NCBI RefSeq assembly: GCF_001661265.1
Contig: NW_017566994.1
Span: forward strand, 558,001-622,000
Length of the DNA: 64,000 bases
DNA from: Saitoella complicata NRRL Y-17804
Taxonomy: Eukaryota; Ascomycota; Saitoellomycetes; Saitoellales; Saitoellaceae
Direction of reading: 5' to 3'
Both the position numbers and the translations under genes were made by a program. Positions 40,779 to 50,804 of the stretch are shown piece by piece. The number at the start of each line of letters is the position of its first letter. Positions within the stretch are counted from its first letter, which is position 1. Under the pieces are notes generated by a model. It had not been told where the DNA came from, searched no databases, and saw nothing but the letters and a program-made list of their open reading frames with translations.

Positions 40779-40946
40779 CAGGTCAAGGAGAAGTTACAAT
40801 GGGGATACCAAGGATATCTCTTGACATATCAAACAGCAGAGCTAAGATTAAAGCAAAGTACATCATCAAACCGTATTCGTACAAACACAACGTCCATAGG
40901 TATACAGGTATCGCATCGCATACCTCCTTTCCCCCACACAATTTCT

Positions 40947-42250
40947 TTACTTGTTAGGCTCCCCGGGCGTCTCCTTCTCCTCCGTACTTCCCGTAGTCGG
41001 CAACCCCAACGCAACCTTGAACGAATCATAAATCAACCACTGCAACCCCGTCAAAGTTCCAATCATCAAGATCCTGACAGGAAGTCCATTCCACAACCCC
41101 CCAAACCCGATCTCGCCATAAATCCTCTTGATCGCCGCACCAGCGCCCTCAGATGCGTTCTTGTTTGCGTTCATCTTGGACACCATGACGTCGGCAGGGT
41201 GGGAGATGAGTGCACAGAGGATACCGGCGATGTAACCGCCGAGGAAAGAGACACCCGTTTGAGTGAGCTTGGAGTACTCTGACTTCTTCTTCGGGAGTCG
41301 GTTGTATATGGCCTCAACCGTACGCTCGAAGGACGCGAATTTCATCATGGTGTACGGGATTTGACGAGCCCAGAGCGGGGAAAGACCCTTATAGAGTCCA
41401 CCAAGCCCCTCCGCACCCGTGATCTTTCCCCAACCCTCCCTCGTCGTCCTAGCAAACGGCGGAATACTAGTCTGCATCCTAACCTTAATGGCCTCCCACG
41501 GACACAACAACACATCCGCAATAACCTCCGCACTCGCCGAAGCAGCAAGGTAGACAAACGTACGATACTTAACCGCAGAATCAGGACCGAGGGCATCGGC
41601 GTACGTCTTCTTAAAGAGCTCATAGAACCCGTATTTACCGGCTCCTTGGAAGGAGTACCCTATGAAGGTGGGTTGGTAGCCGGTGAAGATTCCACGCATG
41701 CCTTCGGCGCGGTAAATGTTGCGCCAGGCTTCCATGTTGGATTTGTAGAGGGAGGCGTCGACCTGTAAGTTGGATTGTCAGTCACTGTTTAAGGTAGAGG
41801 TGGAACGATATCTAACGTACCTGACGACGACATTTGACGAGATCCAAGGGCGTGACTAAGGTGTGCGTGGTACCACAGGCGAGGATACCACCGACCATAC
41901 AAGCAGTGTAGTACTGTCCCGAGTACAACTCAATTCCCTTCTTGGGGACGACGTTAGCCTTTACAGCACGTTCAGTCGCCGCGAAACGATCTGTGAACAA
42001 GTACTCGTCAGCATCATCAGTCGACAGTTTCCAATGTACCGTGTGCACCTTTAGCATCCGCGGTCAGATCATTCGCGCGAATCTTCGCATCTTCCTTCAC
42101 CGCTGTCGCCTTGCTCTTGGCATCTTCAATTACAGAGGGGATCCAGTACTTGTCCTGAGCTGGAAAGGCCATAGAAGCTGGCTTGGCGGGCGTGGGATCG
42201 GACAGAACCGCGCTCGCTGAGGAGCCAAAGAGGGAATCGAAGAGAAGCAT
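40947..42250 (-). CDS. Mitochondrial phosphate carrier
   Basis: Member of the mitochondrial carrier family of the phosphate-carrier type (SLC25A3; yeast Pic2/Mir1), importing phosphate with protons for ATP synthesis. Three exons: 42040-42250, about 41822-41990 and 40947-41764. The first carrier repeat opens at ELYSGQYYTACMVGG and has TPLDLVKCRRQV; the second has CPWEAIKVRMQT and the third HPADVMVSKMN, the three PX(D/E)XX(K/R) signatures. GYSFQGAGKYGFYELFK is the phosphate-carrier-specific stretch. The N-terminal exon codes a charged lead (IRANDLTADAKG). A TGACGTCA element lies 139 bp upstream. Confidence 0.92.
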
Positions 42251-42388
42251 TGGTGATGATCCTCAGAGCAATTGGACTGTTGGTGAATGATGAATTGAGT
42301 AAGAGTTGTTGGGCGGGCCTTAAGTACAGCGCTGGACTCAGCTCGGAACCCCGGTGCCGTCCCGAGCACAAGTACGGTATCTGAGGCA

Positions 42389-42396
42389 TGACGTCA
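42389..42396. promoter_or_regulatory. CRE-type element TGACGTCA
   Basis: A perfect TGACGTCA lies 139 bp upstream of the phosphate-carrier ATG at 42250. It is a known ATF/CREB-type bZIP target sequence; use here is inferred. Confidence 0.5.
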
Positions 42397-42755
42397 CTTG
42401 CACTTGCACGCCAATATTGCCATCTGTGAAGAGCCGGAGAGTGGAAGTGAATGTCGGGAGGGCTTGGAACTGACTTTGTGCCTTTCCTCATGCTTCATCT
42501 TGTGTCGACGTCGTTGGCAGCTCCTGGGGTTCCATGGGTCAAACAATCGCACTCATCACGATAAGACCGTGCAAAAGGCAAAAGAAGCCGACGTCGAGCG
42601 GGTTCGTCAGTTCAAGTACATTCTATAGTGCATTTATGTACAGATTCTGGAATGGGTCTTGAAAGATTTTCCGGAGCTGAACACAATTGCACGCTCATCT
42701 CATCTGGAGAAGCCACAGCATCTCGACCAACGTCCCGCACCTGCGATGGCGCTAT

Positions 42756-42788
42756 TGGAATGGAATTGGAACGGAATAGGAATGGAAT
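42756..42788 (+). repeat. Three tandem 11-bp copies of (T/A)GGAA(T/C)GGAAT
   Basis: Three copies stand head to tail (42756-42766, 42767-42777, 42778-42788) with one change each in copies 2 and 3. Copies 1 and 3 contain GGAATG, the complement of the TEA/AbaA-type site CATTCY. The 11-bp period puts every copy on one face of the helix. Confidence 0.8.
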
Positions 42789-42992
42789 AGATGTCAACTC
42801 CAGCTTCCTTCGGCCTCTGTGTCTCGTGCACAGCCCCCCACACGCCGGGTGTCTGTAGCCGACACGTCCCCCCGCAATCTCGCGCATCACACCCCGAATG
42901 CAACCATCCTACCGTCAGATGCCAATTCCCCAAACCCCGACCCCCCGTCACCTGAGCTCGCCTACTTCCGCAATGACTTCTCTAAATCTTCA

Positions 42993-43000
42993 TATAAAGA
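42993..43000 (+). promoter_or_regulatory. TATA box
   Basis: TATAAAGA lies 33 bp before the ATG at 43033. This is close, so either the leader is very short or a later ATG (MSTLNT at 43093) is used. Confidence 0.45.
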
Positions 43001-43032
43001 GGCCCTCCCTCCATGGCCTCCCTCCCTTGTAA

Positions 43033-44028
43033 ATGTCAACGGATCATCGCTCCCATTCTATCGCAAGTACAGCAGTAAACGGAACCGGAGAGATGTCGAC
43101 CCTCAACACAATCGCACCCGTCCAGACTGGCGGCACCGAGAAGTCCTCTGGTTCGGAGCCTATGGGCCATGACCACTTCAATGGTGCCAAAGCCCAGTAC
43201 CTCCCCGACGAGACCATCCGTCGCGGTCAAGTCCCAAACATGCAATACCCCCACAACCCCGACGACCCCATGGGCGGTCCACTCTCCCTCCACCCCTCCA
43301 TCGTCGACGGCGTCCATTACCCCCGTGGTGCAGACTACGAGGCCCAGTACTTCGACGCCTCCGGAAAGCCCAACTTCAAGATGCTCTCCCGTATCGGAAA
43401 CCCCACTCCCCTCGGCCTCGTCTCATTCTCCGCCACCCTCGGTGCAGCCTCCTGGGCAATCATGGGATGGCAAGGAACGAGTGGTGCGACCATGCAAGCA
43501 CTCGCCGGCGAATTCCTCTTCTTCCCTGGTCTTTGTTTGATTATTTGTGCGCAGTGGGAGTTGGTCTTGGGTAACTCTTTCGCATTCACGGTCTTTGGCG
43601 CCTTCGGTGCGTACTGGATCGCGCTTGGGTACATCTTGGTTCCGGGTTACAATGTTGCTGGGTCTTATGTTACGAATGGTGTCGCTTCCCCAGAACTCAA
43701 CAAACTACTGGGTTTCTTCCAAGCCTCGTACGCCGCTGTCAACTTCTTCTTCTGTGTTGGCTCCCTTCGTACGAACATTCCGTTCATGTGGGTCTTCTGG
43801 AACTTGGAGATTGCGTTGATCTTGTTGAGTATCGCCTACATGAAGGACATGTCCCCCGAAGCAGCTCATCGCGTTACTGTCGCTGGTGGTGCTTTTGCGT
43901 TCATCTGTACCTTTGGAGGATGGTATCTCTTCTTGATTGAGATGTTGAGTATGCAAGGGTTCTCGGTGAAGTTGCCTGTTGGTGACATGAGCAGGTTCTG
44001 GAAGAAGTCGGAAGACAAGACGGAGTAA
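43033..44028 (+). CDS. GPR1/FUN34/YaaH acetate transporter family protein
   Basis: Intronless gene of 331 aa of the acetate uptake transporter family (yeast Ady2/Ato, Aspergillus AcpA). A hydrophilic N-terminus of about 115 residues ends at NPTPLGLVSFSA, the family signature NPxPLGL. Six membrane helices follow; good examples are GEFLFFPGLCLIICAQWEL, FAFTVFGAFGAYWIALGYIL and WNLEIALILLSIAYM. These proteins move acetate or ammonium across the plasma membrane and are usually repressed by glucose. The TATA is only 33 bp from the first ATG, and the in-frame ATG at 43093 might be the true start. Confidence 0.92.
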   Translation: MSTDHRSHSIASTAVNGTGEMSTLNTIAPVQTGGTEKSSGSEPMGHDHFNGAKAQYLPDETIRRGQVPNMQYPHNPDDPMGGPLSLHPSIVDGVHYPRGADYEAQYFDASGKPNFKMLSRIGNPTPLGLVSFSATLGAASWAIMGWQGTSGATMQALAGEFLFFPGLCLIICAQWELVLGNSFAFTVFGAFGAYWIALGYILVPGYNVAGSYVTNGVASPELNKLLGFFQASYAAVNFFFCVGSLRTNIPFMWVFWNLEIALILLSIAYMKDMSPEAAHRVTVAGGAFAFICTFGGWYLFLIEMLSMQGFSVKLPVGDMSRFWKKSEDKTE

Positions 44029-44404
44029 ACTGTGGTTTCAAGTCTGGGAGTTACGTTGTGTTATTACGATGTCGAGGAACTGAGAGGATACGAGTGTATG
44101 ATATTGCCGGAGAGTTTGGAGACGGAGATGCACCGAGTGCAACTGCCATTTGATACCCTTGACCCTTAGCTATACCTGCTACGCATACGGTCGCTTACTC
44201 TATTATGGAGGATTAGTTTTATTTTTGTGTATTGTAATGTTGAAGCCCTCGGGATCAAGCTTATCCGTATGACGATTTTGAGAGAGGCAAGATTACATGA
44301 TCAGGACCCTGGCAGCATTACCTAACCAAGAAGAGGTAACCCCAAGCTCCTCCAATGATCAGCCTTGCTGGATTTCCATATTGCGTGTGCAAATCCCTCC
44401 CAGG
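44029..44404. other. Intergenic region
   Basis: This 376 bp stretch runs from the transporter stop to the 3' tail of the LINE remnant. Nothing coding is seen. Confidence 0.5.
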
Positions 44405-45306
44405 TGTAGTAGTAATAGTAGTAGTATTGAAACCGGATTTTGCCCTGAGGCAATCCAGTACGGCAAGCGTAGGTACTCAAACTAAGGTAACATGTGCAAA
44501 GCGGCCGAATTCGGTCAGAACCTGAGAGTCAGTAGCTGACAGAAACGCACCCAATAATCCCGCAGAAGAAGGCGAAGGGCTACACCAGTCATCATGAAAC
44601 CTAGCCAGACAATTTGACCACCATTTAGACACCCCCTGACACGGTCGAACATGGCGTGGCGTTCATTGCGGAAGCGAGGGCAACCAATCAGTGCATGCTC
44701 TTCAGTCTCGACCACTGCAACTCCATCGGCGGAACGGTGAGGACAGAACCTATGCTCTGCAGGACTACCATTGATCCGGCCAGACTCATTCATGATCTTG
44801 TGAGCTGAGTGGCGCAACCGACCAATACACCGAGCGACCTTGAATGACTGAGACAGGTATGGTTGTCGGCGCAGACACTTTGTATGTGAAGAAGGTAGCA
44901 GCGGAAGAGACGTAAAGTGACTGCATTGTTGAAGCCGCGCAAAAGAGATCCGCGAAGGGTTTGTTGAGCCCGTAAGAGGTGGCGCAGACAGGTCGAGAGC
45001 AATGCCAATCTTCTCACAAGCAGCTGAGAGCCTCGCATACCACGTCTTACCAGCGCCAGGCTTCCTACAGTTAGCCATCACAGCTGACGCCATCAGAGCC
45101 GTATGAACCAGACGATCAGGACTCACACCACGAGCATAGTCATAGAACCGAGCGGTTAGGTGCACCAGACGCGCAGAAAATGCTATTTCTCCAGAGTCAA
45201 AGTACAGTGCTTCGTTATTGGTGGAGCAATGTAACCCAAGCGCCCAGCGCAGGACCTGCCGGTGGAAACTATCGAACCTCTTTGCAGTAGCCGCATCCAT
45301 GTCGAA
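44405..45306 (-). mobile_element. 5'-truncated LINE (Tad-like non-LTR retrotransposon), 3' part
   Basis: The frame 44515-45300 codes 261 residues that look like the region after the reverse transcriptase of a fungal LINE: KRFDSFHRQVLRWALGL, then GRINGSPAEHRFCPH and EEHALIGCPRFRNERHAMF, a C-terminal Cys/His zinc knuckle. After the stop comes about 90 bp of 3' UTR ending in CAAAATCCGGTTTCAATAC and a (TAC)n tail at 44405-44427, as fungal LINEs of this group end. The RT and endonuclease parts are missing. Immediately upstream (45307-45309) an in-frame stop ends the reading, and the sequence beyond no longer resembles a LINE. It is most likely a dead, 5'-truncated copy. I saw no clear target-site duplication. 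Confidence 0.75.
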
Positions 45307-45966
45307 TCAGGTGTGCAAGAAGAATGCAATCTCACCGGCACCGCGCGGACCCACTATTGACGCTAGGCGCGGCGCCGGCGATATTTTCCCTGGCCATGGC
45401 CGAATAAGGTTCGCACGAGCACAGCTCGGCCCAATTTTGCGGTAACAAGTCTCGTACACGGAATATGCCACACAACGGTCATTAAACCTAGACTGTACCA
45501 CGATTCGTTGTCAAACTGACAAGGGCCTCGAGGACAATCCTCCTACCCGGTCTAGATCTTGCATCGGCGGCGGGGCCGACTGAGGGTTGACACATTCGTG
45601 TTCCGTGCATTGGAGGAGAAAAGCGGAGACAAGAGGAGGGAACCTATCAGGGTCCTAGGAGTAACGTCGGAACCTTAAGACGTGTTCTAGTCAGGACTCG
45701 GCTGTACCAGGAGTGTGGTACCGACTAATTCTCGTCAAGAATTCGTTGGCGCTCTTCGAAGCCTGCAGGTGATCAAGACCGAGCTGTCGGGACGGACCGC
45801 TTTAGAATCGTTGATAGGCGTCGTCTGACCATAGAGTTGTAGGTCAAAGCTCGCCTCCTCAATGTGACTCATCGGAGAAGTATGCACTACGAGGTAAGAA
45901 CAAAGCTCGACTGTCTAGGCCAGTTGTCCTACACCTCCTGGAATTTCCTCTGCGGATGATCAGTTC
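45307..45966. other. Intergenic region beside the LINE
   Basis: This 660 bp stretch may include more decayed LINE or the old insertion flank; a 64-codon open frame on the minus strand (45310-45501) touches the LINE frame but resembles nothing. The right end is the upstream region of the NTF2-like gene. Confidence 0.45.
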
Positions 45967-46680
45967 ATGGGGGCCGCTAGCTCGAATCTCGTTCCAGGAT
46001 GGGAGGAGCACATCACGCAATTTCGGAATGAGGCCGCTGTGACAGGCAGCAATCAGGCCATATGGCCGCCTCCTCCAGATCATCAGTCTCAACCGCACCT
46101 CCAAGAGACACCATTCCTCCCTACTGGCTCAACGAACTGGGCAGACCCGCAGTCGCCGTCTGTGATACCCGATTCCGCTCTTGCGCCTGAAGGTACGGAC
46201 CTCATTTGCTTCGTTTCTCTGGATTCACTGGATATCTATAGCTCGGCTTGCGAGGAATAAACATATTTTCCTCACCTTCATCCGTCTCATGAACGACCCC
46301 CACTACCACGGCCTCTACCAAGAAGCAGTACACTCCCAACACAAGTCCGTCCCCTCCAATTTCCCTTCTCTCCTCTTTCTTCAACTGACCCTTTCTCTGA
46401 TAGAGAACTCACCCTCAACTTCACCGGCGACGGCATCCTCCACAAAGCCCAGCTGACCCGCTACTTCCTCCACCTCTTTCCCAATCCAAACGTCCAAGTA
46501 AAGCATTGTCTCGCCGAGCAAGATGAAGTAATGGCATGGTGTGTTTATACGTTGCAAGCCCGGGGGATAGCGGGGACGGAGATGAGGTATTGTTGTCATT
46601 CGAGGGTTGTGGATGGGTTGATTCGGGAGACGAATATTATATTTGATTGGGAGCCGTTGAGGAGGGGAATGCCTGCGTGA
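45967..46680 (+). CDS. NTF2/SnoaL-like protein
   Basis: Three short exons (45967-46192, 46242-46344, 46404-46680) give 201 aa in one frame. The first 75 residues are Pro/Gln/Ser-rich and probably disordered. The rest resembles the NTF2-like cone fold: a helical part NKHIFLTFIRLMNDPHYHGLYQEAV, then strands LTLNFTGDGILHKAQL, EVMAWCVYTLQARG and a last strand IIFDWEPLR. I cannot assign a substrate or partner; SnoaL-like proteins in fungi serve varied metabolic jobs. The donor of intron 2 (GTCCGT) is not ideal. The gene lies just beside a LINE remnant. Confidence 0.65.
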
Positions 46681-46890
46681 CAGGGAAGTGGTGGGCCTGA
46701 AGGGAGGACATCAATGCTTGCCCCGGGATGAGAAGTGAGAGTTCCATGGGGGAAGCCTTTGTTGAAACGATGCATGGTATTCGGCAACTTGATGTTGCCT
46801 TGGTCAAATAACTCCTAAAATGCATATGCTGGTTCTTGCTCACCGGGGTATCTCCCAGGGCAAAGTGTTCATGCTTCTTTCTCGATTCTT

Positions 46891-48069
46891 TCAAATTCCA
46901 TTCACCCTCTTCCTCAACTCCACCCCCCTCTCATCCTTCGCCCCAAACCCAACGATTTCCGACCCAACATCAATCCCATAATCCTCCAGCGTCTCCCCTT
47001 CATCATTCACCCACCCATCTCCCGGATCCCTACTTCCTTCACTTCCTTCCTCATCCCAACTCTCATCTTCGTGTGGGTAATCGGAGTAGAAATTCTGGGA
47101 TTCCCGCTGGCGTTCCCGGAAGGCGTCGAGATCTTCGGTGGGCGGCACACCATGCGTCCATGGCTTCGGCGAAAGGTGTGGGTTTGCACGTACGATATCC
47201 GGATCCGGAGGCGGCCATCCCCGTCCCGGCACCGCAAACTCATTAACCTCCCACCTCGTCCCTGTCCCCCTCCCATTCCTCCCAAACACCCACCACGCCC
47301 CCACCACCCCTCCCCCAAAAATATCCCTCAAGTTTTCAATGAAACCGAGGTCGTAGGGGAAAATTGCGTCTTCTTCTCGTAAGCGGCCACGGCGAACGTG
47401 GGATTGTAGACGTTCGAGAGACCAGGATTCGATTGTCGTTGTCCCCTCGCTCACGCACCAGAGTTGGTATATCCCCAGGATCGCGAGGCAGATAATCAGA
47501 ACCAGCGCCGTCAACATCGTCAACATGAGCAACACCAACTCCGTCGCATCGACATCCGAGTAATAAAACTCATACCACAATTCCCATCCCCGCCTAAATA
47601 ACAACACGAAAACTTGGATGGTGGCGGAGAGAGTATAGAGGAGGAACCGGATAAAGTGTGCATGGTTCCGGTATCCGACGCAGTTATTTATCCATGGACA
47701 GTGGTGGTCCATACGCATCACGCAGACACCGCATGTTCGACAGTGATGTGCCCGTGGTGGTTTAAAAGCTTCGCATTTCATGCAGTATCGTACCGCAGTC
47801 TCGTCCTCCACCTCTTTGGGGTTGGGTTTCCAGTCTTTTGGGGCAGTACCTGGATCTGAGGCTGCGGCTAGGATGAAGGTAAGCCATACGAGAAGGATCG
47901 AAATGTTGAGACGGAGGTAGGTGGAGCGTGGGAGGTCGAGGGAGGGAAAGACGTAAAGTTGGGGAATGTAGCCGACGAAGAAGATGAGGCAGCTCACCAG
48001 AAACAAGAAAAAGTGGCCCAGAGTGGGTGAGGGCCATCGTTGAGCGCCGGGGACGCTTGGGGAGGTCAT
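46891..48069 (-). CDS. PFA4: DHHC palmitoyltransferase (Pfa4 type)
   Basis: Protein S-acyltransferase of 392 aa without introns. Four membrane helices surround the zinc-binding Cys-rich domain: YCMKCEAFKPPRAHHCRTCG, then VCVMRMDHHCPWINNCVGY, with the catalytic DHHC Cys. In yeast Pfa4 resides in the ER and palmitoylates chitin synthase Chs3 so that it can leave the ER; a class IV (Chs3-type) synthase is encoded 7 kb away in this window, though linkage is probably chance. The C-terminal cytosolic tail is acidic (DESWDEEGSEGSRDPGDGW). Start ATG 48069 gives a typical short lead before TM1. Confidence 0.9.
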   Translation of the reverse strand: MTSPSVPGAQRWPSPTLGHFFLFLVSCLIFFVGYIPQLYVFPSLDLPRSTYLRLNISILLVWLTFILAAASDPGTAPKDWKPNPKEVEDETAVRYCMKCEAFKPPRAHHCRTCGVCVMRMDHHCPWINNCVGYRNHAHFIRFLLYTLSATIQVFVLLFRRGWELWYEFYYSDVDATELVLLMLTMLTALVLIICLAILGIYQLWCVSEGTTTIESWSLERLQSHVRRGRLREEDAIFPYDLGFIENLRDIFGGGVVGAWWVFGRNGRGTGTRWEVNEFAVPGRGWPPPDPDIVRANPHLSPKPWTHGVPPTEDLDAFRERQRESQNFYSDYPHEDESWDEEGSEGSRDPGDGWVNDEGETLEDYGIDVGSEIVGFGAKDERGVELRKRVNGI

Positions 48070-48396
48070 GGTGACCGAGGGTGGGCTGGGGATGCCGAAG
48101 ATGGAAAGAGTGTGTCTACGTTGCAGGGGGCACGTGATATACTGTCTATCCAGTATTATAGTAAGAGACAGCACTTTTGACATGTGGAAATTGACATAAA
48201 AAATACCCCCACCCTTTTCCCTCCTCCCTTTCGAATCATAAACTCGGCAGATCACACCCCCGGGATTGAGCGGGAGCGGATCAGATAAAGCCCACACCAC
48301 CCCTCCTCTTCTAATTCGCCCACGTTGGATCCTCACGACGTAATCCCATTAACCAGCCAAGCAAGGAGCGAGTCCAACTGCAAACGTCATCGCCGG
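48070..48396. other. Divergent promoter region with iron-GATA site
   Basis: This 327 bp stretch lies between PFA4 and the siderophore transporter. It holds CACGTG at 48131-48136 and ATCAGATAA at 48280-48288. No gene is seen. Confidence 0.6.
48280..48288 (+). promoter_or_regulatory. Iron-responsive GATA site ATCAGATAA
   Basis: An exact match to ATCWGATAA, the known site of the fungal iron repressors SreA/Sre1/Urbs1/Fep1, lies 109 bp before the siderophore transporter ATG. Genes with this site are switched off when iron is plentiful. Confidence 0.7.
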
Positions 48397-50325
48397 ATGG
48401 ACTTGGACCAAGCCCTGGCTCGTACGCCCTCGTACGGTTCGATATCGAGTACCGTCAGCAGCGATCGAGTCAGTCTTATGAGCAAGATGTCCAGGGATCC
48501 ACTGCAAGAGAGTGATGATAAGAGTGTCACTGCTGTTGGGAATGAGTTGTCGAGGACTGAGACGAGGGGATCGAGGGGTGTGAGGAGAGTGTCCGGGGAG
48601 GAGACGCAGGCGGGGGTTAAGAAGGTAGAGGTGATCAACAAGTACTGGACGAAGCAGAGCCTCTGGATCGCCTACGGGTCGTACGTGAACCTTTTCCTCC
48701 CTTATGACATCTGCTAACGTGACCACAGCATCTTCCTCCTTGCCTTTATCACATCACTGGAATCCCAAACAACCTACACCTTCACCCGCATCGCAACCTC
48801 CTCCTTCTCCGCCCACTCCCTCATCTCCTCCGTCGGCGTAATCTCCAACATCCTCCTCGCCGTAATAAAACCTCCCATGGCCAAACTCTCCGACGTCTTT
48901 GGCCGCACAGAAGCCTTTGCGGTGAGTCTGATACTCTACGTCATCGGGGATGCACAAATGGCGGGGAGTGGGAGTGTTGGGACTTATGCGAGTGCTCAGT
49001 TATTTTTTACGGCGGGGGGGACGGGGATACAGATTTTGCAGCAGATTATTATTGCGGATACGTCGTCGCTGCTTAATCGTGCGCTGTTGAGTTCGATACC
49101 AGATTTTCCGTATTTGGTTACGGTGTGGATGGGGCCACCGATTGCACAGGCCTTCCTTGACCATTCCTCGTGGCGATGGGGGTATGGTGTTTGGTGTGTT
49201 ATCGTTCCTGCGGTCGCTGCACCGCTTATCTTGAGTCTATGGTACAACCAACGGAAAGCCAAAAAGGATGGGATTCTCGAAGCGAGGGAATGGCGTGGTT
49301 GGAAACACCTCGCCTCAGACCTCGATCTGGTCGGCGTGCTCCTCCTCGTCACCGGCCTCACCCTCGTCTTGCTTCCGTTGACGTTAGCTGGCGGCACAAA
49401 CAGCTCGTGGAACTCCCACTCCATCATCACCATGCTCGCAGTCGGCGGAATCTGCCTGGCTTTATTCATCCCATGGGAGATCTACGTCGCAAAGCACCCC
49501 TGCGTACCATTCTACATGATGCGTGACCGCACAGTCCTCGCAAGCACCTTCTCCGGCTTCTTCTTCTTCATGGCCTACTACGTCTTCAACGAATACTTCA
49601 CCTCATACCTCCAAGTCGCCCGCTACGCCTCCCCCGCCGCCTCAACCCGAATCTCGGAAGTCTTCTCCTTTGCATCCACCGTCTCCTCCATCACGACCGG
49701 ACTCCTCATCAAATACACCAAACGCTACAAAGTGTGGGGATGGGTTAGTATACCGATTTATTTGTTGGGGTTGGGGTTGATGGTGCATTTTCGTGGGCCG
49801 GAGAGTAGTACTGCACTTGTTGTTATGACGCAGGTGTTGACGGGGGTTGGTGGGGGGAGTTATGCTGTTGCTGCGCAGTTGGCGGTACAGGCGAATGTCA
49901 AACGTGGCGAGGTCGGGATTGCTACGGCGCTTTATTTGACGCTCACTTCTGTTGGCGGGGCCGTGGGTGCGGCGATTTCGGGGGCGATATGGACACAGCG
50001 TCTTCCCGACTATTTACGACAGGAACTCCCACTCGCATCTCTTGATGATTTGCCGAGGATTTACAACGATTTCGTTTACGCTGCTGCACTACCACGGGGG
50101 AGTGAGGCGAGGGATGGAACGATTAGAGCTTACACGAGGGTGATGAGGGATTTGACGGTCGCGAGTACGGTTTGTGCGGTGCCGATGTTGGTGTTGTGGG
50201 TGTGGGTCAGGGATTTGGGGGTTAGTCGGGAGGTGAGGGAGATGGAGGAGGGAAGGAAAAGTATGGAGGAAGGGGAGGTTGAGAGGGGGGATGAGATGGT
50301 TGTGAGCGGGAATTCGATTGTATGA
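48397..50325 (+). CDS. Siderophore-iron MFS transporter (SIT family)
   Basis: Major facilitator of the siderophore-iron transporter family (yeast Arn/Sit1, Aspergillus MirB), importing ferric siderophores with protons. Exon 1 (48397 to about 48680) codes a Ser-rich cytosolic lead and ends in YWTKQSLWIAYGS; a roughly 48-nt intron joins it to IFLLAFITSLESQTTYTF. About 14 membrane helices follow. Family hallmarks are IKPPMAKLSDVFGRTEAF, RALLSSIPDFPYLVTVWMGP and FNEYFTSYLQVAR. Total near 594 aa. ATCAGATAA upstream indicates repression by iron. The tail is acidic. Confidence 0.92.
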
Positions 50326-50804
50326 GTATTTGAGTGAATGGACTGGAACGGTTATTGGATACGGGAATATTGGCGTTTTTGCTTTTTTATTGGACACTTT
50401 TTCGCGGCTTCACGCTTTACTGCTGGCATTGCAGGACGATACACGCTTTTATTACATTGACACTTCATGCTCCAAATGCAACCACATTCTCCGTAATTGA
50501 AGGAAAAAGCAATGAATGGGTAAGACGCACAGGAACTGCTTGCACTTGATTGTTATATCACTTTTGTAACGCAGGCTTTTCGTACTTGATCGTGCTTCGC
50601 TGTTTGAATCCCGCATTTGTTGTACGTGTAAATGTCGATGAACGTAAATGGCGCGATCGCTGAAATCTCGTAAACACCACAAAATCAACTCGCTTGACGA
50701 AAACGAACATCAGAATCGGTCATGGTAAAACGGTTATATTCAATGCATCCACTATCGTCCAACCCATCTTTTCCTTCATTATATTACACCCACACTCATT
50801 CCCT
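50326..50804. other. Convergent gap, no gene seen
   Basis: This 479 bp stretch lies between the converging 3' ends of the siderophore transporter and ATP3. Only short open frames occur. Confidence 0.55.

Larger units (their letters stand above)
42251..43032. other. Divergent promoter region with several elements
   Basis: This 782 bp stretch separates the phosphate carrier and the GPR1/FUN34 gene. It holds a TGACGTCA, a three-copy 11-bp repeat and a TATA box, each listed separately, and several CCCCGC/CCCCAC steps that fit the loose CreA site. No gene is seen. Confidence 0.6.

Noticed and set aside
45310-45501. A 64-codon frame adjoining the LINE frame
   Set aside because: It is in the same frame but ends in a stop and does not resemble reverse transcriptase, so I did not add it to the element.
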